A program made the position numbers and the translations under genes. From Candidatus Hydrogenedens sp. (GTDB lineage: Bacteria > Hydrogenedentota > Hydrogenedentia > Hydrogenedentales > JAEUWI01): a stretch of DNA of 63,059 nucleotides. Numbering within the stretch: position 1 is the stretch's first letter; every line of letters begins with the position of its first letter. The notes beneath the pieces were generated by a model. It made no database searches. It worked only from the letters and a program-made list of their open reading frames with translations, and was not told where the DNA came from. The stretch spans positions 1-63,059 of the forward strand of contig WGMK01000004.1 in the NCBI GenBank assembly GCA_016125095.1. Direction: 5' to 3'. Shown piece after piece: positions 15,257 to 23,605 of this stretch.

Positions 15257-17763
15257 CGCCCTGGAATCAGGCCATGCAAAGCGACACAGCAATAGCGTTC
15301 AAAGGTTCCGCGCGGCAGCGATGGATTGCTGCCGCGTGGGCCTTGGCGCTGTGCTGCGCACTGCCGGTCCATGCTCAGGATGGCGAGGGAGAGCGGCGGC
15401 CCGTGCTCCGGGCGGCCATGCTCGAAACCGACCGTATCGTGTTTACCAACGATGAGGGACGGCCCGACGGATTCGGTGTAGAAGTGCTCCGGCTCGCCCT
15501 CGACGATACCCCGTACAGGATAGAGTACGTTCCCTGCAGCCGGGGCGACGCCATCGAGATGCTCCGCGCCGGCACGCTCGACATCGTATTCCCCTTCACG
15601 ATGACGCAGGAGCGCGCGCGCGAGTTCGATTTCACCGAATCGGTCTTCGTTTCCACCTGGGGCACGGCGTACACGCTCGAAAGCAATCGCGTGGACTCGA
15701 TCTCGGAACTCGCGGGCAAGCGCGTGGCCACCTTGGAGTCGAGTGTCTTCGCCAATGAGTTTTTGAAATTATCCCGTGATTTCCAGCTCGGCGCCGAGGT
15801 GATTTTCTATCGGGACTACGATGCCATATTCGAGGCCCTGGAAAGCGGCGCCGCGGATGCAGCCCTCGCACCCAACACGGCGAGCCGGTCCCTGAAAGCC
15901 CATCGATTGATAGTCCGGAGTCCGATAGTCTTTGCGCCGGCGCCCGGGAGGTTTATGGTCGCCAAGGGGGCGCACCCGGATGTGCTCCGGCAAATCGACC
16001 AGTGGATGAAGGACCAGCGTGCCGATCCCGCCTCGGCCTATTGGAAATTGCAGGACGAGTGGTTCGGTGCTGCGGAATCGAACATTTGGATAGCGCGTGC
16101 CGGTTACTCCATCGTCGCATTTGCCGCGCTCGCGGTGGTCTCGGTGCTGTTCGCCATCATGCTTCAGCGGCAGGTGAGGCTCCGTACAGCCGAGCTGGCC
16201 GCAAAAAACGCCGCGCTTGAGACCGAAATTCATCGCCGCGAAGCGATGCAGGGAGAACTGCGCGAGCGCGAGGAGTTGGTAAACGGCATCTTCGAGAATC
16301 TCATCTTCGTGGCGTTCGTGAAGGAGCCGCTGGGGAAGTATCTCATCGTCAATCATGAGTTTCTCCGATACGCCGGCCGCGAGCAGGACGAGGTAATCGG
16401 CAAGACGGACCACGAGATCTTTTCGGAGCAGTTCGCGGCTTCGCTGGAAGAAGTCGATCGCATTGCGATGGAGCAAGGGCGTGCGATGCTGGAGCGCCCC
16501 GTAAAAGTGCGGGGGGAGGAGCGCTACCTTCTGGGTATTCGATTCCCACTCCGTGCAGAGGACGGAACCGTCCGCGCCATCTGCGGCCTGTCGATTGATA
16601 TCACCGATCAGAAGCGCGCTGAACGCGCCGTTCGGGAGAGCGAGCAAACCCTGCGCGAGGTAATCGATCTCGTGCCACACGCCATCTTCACGCTCGATGC
16701 GGATGAACGCTTTCAGCTGGCCAATTCTCGGCTCGGCGAAATACTGCAGTTGCCCATGGAGCAGATTGTCGGCCATTCGGCGGGCGAAGTCCTTGGCTCG
16801 CCGGCGCGGGCGGAGTACTTCCTGAGAAACAACGATCTGGTACTGGGCGGCCACGAGATCACCGGCAACGAAGTGCTCTGGCATGAACCGGACGGGCGGG
16901 AGTTCTGGTTCCAGGTAAGCAAGCGCCGCATCCGCGCCTTCGGGTCGATGGAATGGTCGGTGTTAGGCGTCGCAGTCGACGTGACGGAACTGCGCCAGGC
17001 CAAGGAACGTCTCGAGGAACAGCAGAGACAACTAGAGGTGCTCGTAGACGAACGCACCACCGAACTGCGTTCGGCCCAGGAAGAACTGTTGCGCCGCGAG
17101 CGCCTCGCCCTGATAGGCCAACTGACCGCCACTGTCAGCCACGAACTCCGTAATCCCATGGCCACCATTCGGGGTTCGGTGTTCATGCTGGAAAAATCGC
17201 TGCGCGATCGCGTGCCCGCCATGGGAGCCGTGTTCGACCGAATCGTGCGCAACGTAGAACGCTGCGACCGCATCATCGATGAACTGCTCGACTTTGCCCG
17301 CGCGCGCGAACTGAGCAAAGAGTCGGTAGACCTCGCCTCGTGGGTACTGAGCGTGCTCGGCGAGTGGGAGCCGCCCGAGGGAGTGACGGTCGTACGGGAA
17401 CTCTCGCCGGGAATCACACTCCATCTCGATCCGGAACGCATGCGGCGTTGTCTCCAGAATCTCCTGAGCAACGCATGCCACGCGATGAAGACCGTGGGGG
17501 ACCGACCATGCAAGGTGACCGTACGGTGCAGGCCGGCCGCCGGCGGCGCTACGCTGGAAGTAGAAGATACCGGAGAAGGAATTACTCCGGAGCACTTGCC
17601 CCGGATCTTCGAGCCGCTCTACAGCACCAAGAGCTATGGCATCGGGCTGGGGCTTCCGCTCGTGCGGCAGGTGGCCGAGCTGCACGGCGGTACCGTTGCG
17701 GTTCGCTCTCAGCCGGGCGTGGGCACATGCTTTACGGTAACACTTCCCACCGGGGTGGAGTAG
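15244..17763 (+). CDS. Membrane histidine kinase with periplasmic substrate-binding-type sensor and two PAS domains
   Basis: 839 aa. An N-terminal signal sequence (WALALCCALPVHAQ) is followed by a bacterial solute-binding family-3-type domain (about 50-270; GFGVEVLRLALDDTPY, DIVFPFTMTQERAREFDFTE). Then come a transmembrane helix (about 285-305), a coiled coil, two PAS domains (about 340-465 and 470-595), a HisKA domain (TATVSHELRNPMATIRGSV) and HATPase_c with GLGLPLVRQV. There is no receiver. This is a BvgS/EvgS-like layout for sensing amino acids or similar small ligands. ATG 15244 overlaps the CheY stop by 13 bp and has a nearby GAGGA; ATG 15274 is an alternative that keeps the signal peptide. 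It is the last gene of the chemosensory operon. Confidence 0.92.
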   Translation: MRGVTPWNQAMQSDTAIAFKGSARQRWIAAAWALALCCALPVHAQDGEGERRPVLRAAMLETDRIVFTNDEGRPDGFGVEVLRLALDDTPYRIEYVPCSRGDAIEMLRAGTLDIVFPFTMTQERAREFDFTESVFVSTWGTAYTLESNRVDSISELAGKRVATLESSVFANEFLKLSRDFQLGAEVIFYRDYDAIFEALESGAADAALAPNTASRSLKAHRLIVRSPIVFAPAPGRFMVAKGAHPDVLRQIDQWMKDQRADPASAYWKLQDEWFGAAESNIWIARAGYSIVAFAALAVVSVLFAIMLQRQVRLRTAELAAKNAALETEIHRREAMQGELREREELVNGIFENLIFVAFVKEPLGKYLIVNHEFLRYAGREQDEVIGKTDHEIFSEQFAASLEEVDRIAMEQGRAMLERPVKVRGEERYLLGIRFPLRAEDGTVRAICGLSIDITDQKRAERAVRESEQTLREVIDLVPHAIFTLDADERFQLANSRLGEILQLPMEQIVGHSAGEVLGSPARAEYFLRNNDLVLGGHEITGNEVLWHEPDGREFWFQVSKRRIRAFGSMEWSVLGVAVDVTELRQAKERLEEQQRQLEVLVDERTTELRSAQEELLRRERLALIGQLTATVSHELRNPMATIRGSVFMLEKSLRDRVPAMGAVFDRIVRNVERCDRIIDELLDFARARELSKESVDLASWVLSVLGEWEPPEGVTVVRELSPGITLHLDPERMRRCLQNLLSNACHAMKTVGDRPCKVTVRCRPAAGGATLEVEDTGEGITPEHLPRIFEPLYSTKSYGIGLGLPLVRQVAELHGGTVAVRSQPGVGTCFTVTLPTGVE

Positions 17764-19891
17764 CCGTTTCACCGGGCAGCTGGATGCGGAACGTCGTGCC
17801 GTGGCCCCGTTGCGATTCCACCGCTATCGTTCCGCCGTGTTCCTGCACGATGGTATTCGATACCGGCAGACCAAGCCCTGTCCCGCCGGAATCGCGCTTG
17901 GTCGTGTAGAACGGATCCATGATCTGACCCAGCGATTCCTCGGGAATCCCCTGGCCTTCGTCCTGGATTTCAATCACAACGCCGCCATCGTTCCCCCCGT
18001 AGGTACGTACGAATACGGCTTGTCCGTCCGAAGTAAGCGCCTGGCAGGCATTCTGAAGAATGTTGATAAACACCTGCTCCAACCGTTGCCGGTTGCCGCG
18101 CACTTTGGGCAGATCGTCCGACAATTCCAGCGTCAGTCTGCTGGTGCTTCGCTTGACGAAGCTCGCGAGCAATCGTAAGGCCCGTTGAATCGAGTCGTTC
18201 ACGTCCACGTCGTCGCGAAGCTCGCCGGGATCCTGGCGGGAAAACTCGCGCAGGTCATGCACGATACGACGGATACGCTCCGAGCCGTCCGCCATCAGAC
18301 CCAGAATCTCGTCTATCTCCGTACAGGCTTCCGCCAGCGGTATCCCGCCAGCGAGCGCTTCGGGATGACTCGCAGCGTACGCCCGGGCCACGGCCGCCAC
18401 ATCGCTCCACATGATTTGAATCGCGCTGCCGGCCGACATAATCACCTGGTTGGGATTGTTGATTTCGTGCGCGACACCTGCGACCAGTGTGCCCAGCGAT
18501 ACCAGCTTGTCGGCCTGCATCAATTGCTGCTGGCGCCTCCGGGCCTCGTCCTCCGCCCGCCGTCGCGCCGAAATGTCGCGCGATACCCCCAGAAATACCC
18601 GCATCCCATCCGGCAGCACATCGGTCAAGCTAACCCGCGTCTCGGTCCAAACGGAGGAGCCGTCTTTCCTGCGTGCCTCCAATTCCAGCGATACCGAAGC
18701 ACCCGGGCCCGATGCTTCATCGAGCATCTGCAATAGCGTATCCCAAGCGCTCCACGCGGCCTCCGCCGAAGTCGCGCAAATCACCCGGCCGACACTCTGG
18801 CCAATCAGCTCGGCGGGCTCGTAGCCCCACATCTTCCGGGCCGATGGACTCACATACAGGTATTTCATCTGCTCGTCCACCGTGCAGATGACGTCGCTGC
18901 TATGGTCGGCCAGAAGCCGGTACAACCGTTCCCGCTCCGCCAGGGCCTCAGTCGCGCGCAGCGAATTCAGGCGCTCAAAGGAGAAAGACGAGAGGATAAG
19001 TCCCAGTTCACAGTCCTGCTCCGTGAAGGGGGGGTACCGCTTGTTGTGCAGCGTGATGACCCCGGCAAGCTCCGCCGAATCTTCCGAACGCAGCGGAAAC
19101 GCGAGTGCGGAACCGTCATTATAATGATAACCGCCGCTCGAAACCGGAATGCCTTCCTCGGCAATATCGCGGATAAGAACGGGGCGCCCGGTTTCCAGCA
19201 CCACCGAAATCACGGTGCCTTGCGCCACCGGCAAGGGAATTTCCGCTGGCGCGCCCGTCTCGCCCAGCGAACTCGCCAGTACCAGGCGGTTGCCCTCGCG
19301 AAGGTAGATGCTTCCACCCTCGGCTGCCATGTTGTGCGCGAACTCCTCCAGCAACTGGCGCGCGAAATGCTCCAGTTCCTCGCAGGTGGTCAATTGGCGC
19401 GTAGATTCCGAGATGCGCCGCAGCCGCGCGTTGACGATCGACATCTCCCGGTTCGCCTCGCGCAGGGCGTCGACCGCTTGTCGCTTGGCTTCCTCCAGTT
19501 CGAGCCGTTCGCAACAGTGGTTCAGCACCGAAAAGAGCTCTTCGGGCCGCACCGGCTTGCGCACGAAGTCGTAAGCCCCGGATTTCAGGGAGTCGACCGC
19601 GGTGTCCATGTTGGCGTAGGCCGTCACTACCACCGCGAGTAAATCGGGCCGGGCCTCGAGGAGATCGCGCAACAGCTCGATGCCGTGTTCGGCCCCCAGC
19701 TTTACGTCGATCAGCGCGATTTCAGGGGCGAACTCGTCGAGCAGCCGGAAGGCATCCGCCGTACAATGCCCGACGCAGACCTCATACGACTCGTATCGCA
19801 GCATCTCCGATAGTGTCTCTGCCAGATCGATGTCGTCATCCACGACCATGACCCGGCGGGTGCGCACGCCCGGCACCGCGATAGTTGTCAT
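17732..19891 (-). CDS. Receiver-GAF-PAS histidine kinase
   Basis: 719 aa from ATG 19891, chosen for the AAAGGAT ribosome site and because the receiver begins at residue 12; the longer frame upstream has no typical coding content. Order: receiver (VMVVDDD, phosphoacceptor in IALIDVKLG, Lys in FVRKPV), coiled coil, GAF (about 165-320), PAS (about 330-455), HisKA (GVAHEINNPNQVIM) and HATPase_c (NILQNACQAL, GTGLGLPVSNTI). No transmembrane helices, so cytoplasmic. The N-terminal receiver suggests that another kinase controls it. It converges on the chemosensory operon with a 32-bp overlap of coding ends, so the two transcripts may interfere. Confidence 0.92.
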   Translation of the reverse strand: MTTIAVPGVRTRRVMVVDDDIDLAETLSEMLRYESYEVCVGHCTADAFRLLDEFAPEIALIDVKLGAEHGIELLRDLLEARPDLLAVVVTAYANMDTAVDSLKSGAYDFVRKPVRPEELFSVLNHCCERLELEEAKRQAVDALREANREMSIVNARLRRISESTRQLTTCEELEHFARQLLEEFAHNMAAEGGSIYLREGNRLVLASSLGETGAPAEIPLPVAQGTVISVVLETGRPVLIRDIAEEGIPVSSGGYHYNDGSALAFPLRSEDSAELAGVITLHNKRYPPFTEQDCELGLILSSFSFERLNSLRATEALAERERLYRLLADHSSDVICTVDEQMKYLYVSPSARKMWGYEPAELIGQSVGRVICATSAEAAWSAWDTLLQMLDEASGPGASVSLELEARRKDGSSVWTETRVSLTDVLPDGMRVFLGVSRDISARRRAEDEARRRQQQLMQADKLVSLGTLVAGVAHEINNPNQVIMSAGSAIQIMWSDVAAVARAYAASHPEALAGGIPLAEACTEIDEILGLMADGSERIRRIVHDLREFSRQDPGELRDDVDVNDSIQRALRLLASFVKRSTSRLTLELSDDLPKVRGNRQRLEQVFINILQNACQALTSDGQAVFVRTYGGNDGGVVIEIQDEGQGIPEESLGQIMDPFYTTKRDSGGTGLGLPVSNTIVQEHGGTIAVESQRGHGTTFRIQLPGETATPPRWEVLP

Positions 19892-19973
19892 ACTTATCCT
19901 TTCCCGGATACTGCCTGAACCCGCGGCAGCGGGTCCAAGTAGCATAAGCGGATATTTTCCAACGCTATATGCT

Positions 19974-19986
19974 TGGTTGTCAACCA
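19974..19986. promoter_or_regulatory. 13-bp perfect palindrome, possible operator
   Basis: TGGTTG-T-CAACCA lies in the 272-bp space between two divergent genes (kinase at left, beta-helix protein at right). On the minus strand it contains a TTGACA hexamer (19983-19978) with a weak -10 (GAAAAT, 18 bp away). It could be an operator overlapping a promoter of the kinase gene, but there is no second copy to support it. Confidence 0.3.
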
Positions 19987-20163
19987 GGATCCGGTCCATC
20001 AGGCCGCAAAATGAACTAAAAAATTCCCGAAAATGGGGCGGTGGCCCGGAATTGGTTCTTGCCAGATTGCCAGCGTTGACGTACACTTTCCTGAGGGAGT
20101 GAGGTGTATCTGCTCATCCGGTAGCGTTCCGATTCCGCCGACGCGGCACGAAAGGTGAATCCC

Positions 20164-23100
20164 ATGGTCACGAATCCGTACCTGCGTACGATCCTGGCGG
20201 CAGCTCTGTTCTGCGCTCTGGCCTTGCCGGGCGGTGCGGAATTAATACCTGTGGTGAGCGGCGCGGACACGGAAGATCCGGGCACCCTGCGATTCGCGCT
20301 CGGGCAGGCCTTGAGCAATGAAGAAGCGGACGTCATCAATATCGATGCCGGACTGACCATTACCTTGCTCACGCGACTCAGCCCCTTTTTCGGCACCACG
20401 GGCGTGACCATTCAGGGCAACGGCGCCACCCTTACGTCTGGTGCGCCCGCGGCCGATATCGGGCTGCTGGTCGATGGCACTAACGTATCCATCCGAAACC
20501 TCCGGGTTACCGGCTTTCCCGGCATCGGTGTGCAACTCGCGGGCGACAATTGTTCTATCCGGGGCTGTCACATCTTCGGAAATGGCGCCCAGGGGATTCT
20601 GGTCAACAACACCATTGGCGGGGGAGTAAAGAACTGCGTCATCGGTTCGCTCAGCGAAACGGGCCGTAACTACATTTACTCCAACGGCCAGCTGGATAGT
20701 CTGCACGGGCACGGTATCGAGTTGGACGAAGTAAACACAATCACGATCATCAACAATTATATTGGCGTCGGTACGACCGGAACCGACGATCTGGGCAATG
20801 CCGGCCGGGGCATCTACATCGACAAATCCTCCAGCATCCTCATCGGCAACGCTACCGACGTCATGGGCAGGAATGTCATTGGCGATAATGGCGGCGAGGG
20901 CATTTACCTGACCGGCAGTATCACCACCAACATTACCATCGTGAATAATTACATCGGCGTGGGGGCGGACGGCTTCACCGCGGTGCCGAATAACGGCGGC
21001 ATCGGCTCGGCCGCGAATGGACCATCGACCGTATCTATCGGCATCGTGGGAGCCGGCAATGTCATCAGCGGAAACCTCAACAATGGCATCGCGCTCGATT
21101 CCGTGGACAACGCAATCCTCTACGGCAACGTGATCGGCCTGGATGCGACCGGCCAGTTTACGATTGCGAATTCCGGGTCCGGCGTGTTGATTGCCAGCGG
21201 CGCGAACAACGCCACGGTCGGCGGCCCGGAGCCCGGGCAAGGCAACGTCATTGCAGGCAACGCCGGTTCGTCTACGTTCAATGCGGCCGTCCGGGTGGTC
21301 TCCGGTTCGACGGGCGCCGTGATTCAGGGCAACAAAATCGGCGTCGCTATCGACGGCGAAACCGCGAAGGCGAACGGCAGCGTCGGGGTGTTGGTGCAGA
21401 ACAGCGATGTGCTGGTGGGAGGCGATGGTCCGGGCGAGGGAAACATCATTGCCAACAGCGTGCGGAGCGGCGTCGAGGTGCGGGATGCCGCAACCAGCTC
21501 CGTGACGATACGCGGCAATTCCATTTTCGGCAATCAGGATCCGGGCATCCTGATCGAAGCCGGGGCGAATGGCGGTATCCAGCCGCCCGTCATCACCGGC
21601 GGAAATCCAGTACATGGAACTACCTCGACGGAAGGCGTGGTCGAACTCTTCGCCGACATGGGCTTACAGGGCAAGGTATTGCTTGGCCAAGCCGACGCAT
21701 TGGGCGGCTTCTTCGAAATCGAAGCCGACCTGTCCGCGCTTTCCGAATACAACCTTACGGCTACCGTGACAGACAGCAACGGAAACACCTCGCAGTTCAG
21801 CGAAGCGGTGGCTGTAGTCGACCTCGACCTCGGGCAAGAAGGCGAAGGTACTGGCGGGGGCGAGGGCACGCCAGATGGCGAAGGTATTGGCGGCGGCGAG
21901 GGCATGCAGGATGGCGAGCAAAGCACTGATGGTGAAGGCGGTGGCGGGGGAGAGGGCGAGCTTCCTGTGGGCAGTTTGGATTGCCCTATCGAGTCCTACT
22001 ATTCCCAACCGCCCGACACCACGCTCGCGCCCGCGGCCTACCCGAGCGCGGCCCTCACCGAAACCTGCTTCGAGCGGATTACCGGCTACGACGGCGGCAT
22101 CCTCGGCGTGCGCTGGTGGGGCTCGTTCTTCGACCCGGAGGACGGCCCCTGCAATCCCGTCGGTGTCCCCTTCGTTATCTCGTTCTACGATGCGCTGGGT
22201 GCCGGCCCGACGCGGCTGCGAGAGACCTTCGACCTGGTGCCCACCGTCAGCAGCACTACCGACAATGTGCTTGGCAACCAGACCTACATGTTCGAGGTCA
22301 CCTTTCCCAAGACCGTGTTTCTCCGGGGCGGGCTGGGCTGGATGCAGATCTACACGAACGCCGGCGGCTGCATGTTCCATTGGTCCAACAGCCAGCAGGG
22401 CGACAACGACTCGGCCTTCCGGACCTCCGTACTCGAGCCTGTGCAGAAACGCCCCGACGACCTCGCGTTCTGCCTGATTCCCGACCTCGACCCTGTGGCC
22501 GGCGGCCCCGAAGGCGAACCGCAGGACTGCCCCCAAGCCGTCTTGAACGAGTTTACGGTCACCCCGGCGGGTGACAACCTGGACTGGGATATCGACGGAA
22601 TCCGCGATCCCACGCTCTACCTGCGGCGCGGGGAGTATTACTACTTCAACGTCGAGTCGGTCACCGATTCGTTCTTCATCAAGTATGCCGCCGCGCCTCA
22701 GGATTCAAACCGCTACGACGCCGGGGTGAGCAATAACGGCGCGCTTTCGGGTACGGTGTACTTCCAAGTGCCCCTGCTCGCCCCGAATACGCTGGCCTAC
22801 CAGTCGTCGCTACACGCCGACATGACCGGCACGCTGCAGATCTGCGATCCCAAGGGCGGCACCCCGCAGGAGGACGTGCTTGTACGTATCGACTACATCG
22901 TCACCAAGCTACAGCGCACCGCCTTCTTCGACCTCAATCGCAACGGCAAGTTGGACCTGGACGAGGTGCGCAACTACCTCGAGCGTATCCTCGAATACTT
23001 CGGCCTCTTCCCCAAAGGCAACGACCCCGCGTCGGACCTGTTCGACGCGATGGACCTGAATGGCGACGGCTTCATCACGACCGGTGAACTCCGGCAGCTG

Positions 23101-23448
23101 TCGCCCGGTCCCCAGCCCAATCATGCCGCCGACCAGGACGGCGACAACCAGATTGGCCTGGCCGAGCTGCTGCGCGTCATCCAGCTGTACAACAGCGGCG
23201 GCATCGGCTGCGCGGCCAACGGAGGCGCCACCGAAGACGGGTACGAAATCGGCGCCGGAGACACCGCATGCGTGCCCCACTCGAGCGACTACACCCCCCA
23301 GGATTGGGTCATCGACCTCAGCGAACTCCTGCGCGCCATTCAGTTCTACAACAACGGCGCCTACTTCGCCTGTCCCGAAAACGGCGAGGCATCAGAAGAC
23401 ACCTACTGCTCCGGCACGCCACCCGTCTTGGTCGGCGCAAACAACTGA
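20164..23448 (+). CDS. Secreted parallel beta-helix protein with Glu/Gly linker and dockerin-like C-terminal module
   Basis: 1094 aa from ATG 20164 (AAAGGTG 5' of it); GTG 20155 would add three residues. A signal peptide (ILAAALFCALALPGGA) leads into a right-handed parallel beta-helix (about 30-440) with recurring 'NxIxGNxxxGI/ NYIGVGTTG' turns, as in polysaccharide lyases and surface adhesins. After a short CARDB-like strand region comes a Glu/Gly-rich linker (about 558-600), then a domain with several Cys and a PPC-like segment. The C-terminus has EF-hand-like Asp loops (DLNRNGKLDLDEV, DLNGDGFITTGEL, DQDGDNQIGLAEL) and two ELLRxIQxYN repeats. No catalytic residues of a known lyase are evident. 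It is probably a large extracellular or surface protein. Confidence 0.82.
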   Translation: MVTNPYLRTILAAALFCALALPGGAELIPVVSGADTEDPGTLRFALGQALSNEEADVINIDAGLTITLLTRLSPFFGTTGVTIQGNGATLTSGAPAADIGLLVDGTNVSIRNLRVTGFPGIGVQLAGDNCSIRGCHIFGNGAQGILVNNTIGGGVKNCVIGSLSETGRNYIYSNGQLDSLHGHGIELDEVNTITIINNYIGVGTTGTDDLGNAGRGIYIDKSSSILIGNATDVMGRNVIGDNGGEGIYLTGSITTNITIVNNYIGVGADGFTAVPNNGGIGSAANGPSTVSIGIVGAGNVISGNLNNGIALDSVDNAILYGNVIGLDATGQFTIANSGSGVLIASGANNATVGGPEPGQGNVIAGNAGSSTFNAAVRVVSGSTGAVIQGNKIGVAIDGETAKANGSVGVLVQNSDVLVGGDGPGEGNIIANSVRSGVEVRDAATSSVTIRGNSIFGNQDPGILIEAGANGGIQPPVITGGNPVHGTTSTEGVVELFADMGLQGKVLLGQADALGGFFEIEADLSALSEYNLTATVTDSNGNTSQFSEAVAVVDLDLGQEGEGTGGGEGTPDGEGIGGGEGMQDGEQSTDGEGGGGGEGELPVGSLDCPIESYYSQPPDTTLAPAAYPSAALTETCFERITGYDGGILGVRWWGSFFDPEDGPCNPVGVPFVISFYDALGAGPTRLRETFDLVPTVSSTTDNVLGNQTYMFEVTFPKTVFLRGGLGWMQIYTNAGGCMFHWSNSQQGDNDSAFRTSVLEPVQKRPDDLAFCLIPDLDPVAGGPEGEPQDCPQAVLNEFTVTPAGDNLDWDIDGIRDPTLYLRRGEYYYFNVESVTDSFFIKYAAAPQDSNRYDAGVSNNGALSGTVYFQVPLLAPNTLAYQSSLHADMTGTLQICDPKGGTPQEDVLVRIDYIVTKLQRTAFFDLNRNGKLDLDEVRNYLERILEYFGLFPKGNDPASDLFDAMDLNGDGFITTGELRQLSPGPQPNHAADQDGDNQIGLAELLRVIQLYNSGGIGCAANGGATEDGYEIGAGDTACVPHSSDYTPQDWVIDLSELLRAIQFYNNGAYFACPENGEASEDTYCSGTPPVLVGANN
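21840..21960 (+). repeat. Degenerate GGCGAAGG/GGCGAGGG tandem repeat coding a Glu/Gly linker
   Basis: Imperfect repeats of about 45 bp encode a flexible linker built of GEG, GGG and DGE units between two folded domains of the beta-helix protein. A shorter relative of this linker (EGEAEVTPEGDGATEGEAF) occurs in the protein at 58952-62758. Confidence 0.7.
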
Positions 23449-23605
23449 CGCAGGCGGAAACTACCGGCCGGACTGCCCCGAAGACTTTGCCGCTCTGCGT
23501 AATCGAATCCACGCTGAAATGCGATAGCGTCATGCGATGTTGGTGTAATGGAACTGTGCGGAACGCGATGGTATAAGAAGAACCAAACCGAGGTTCGATC
23601 CTGCC

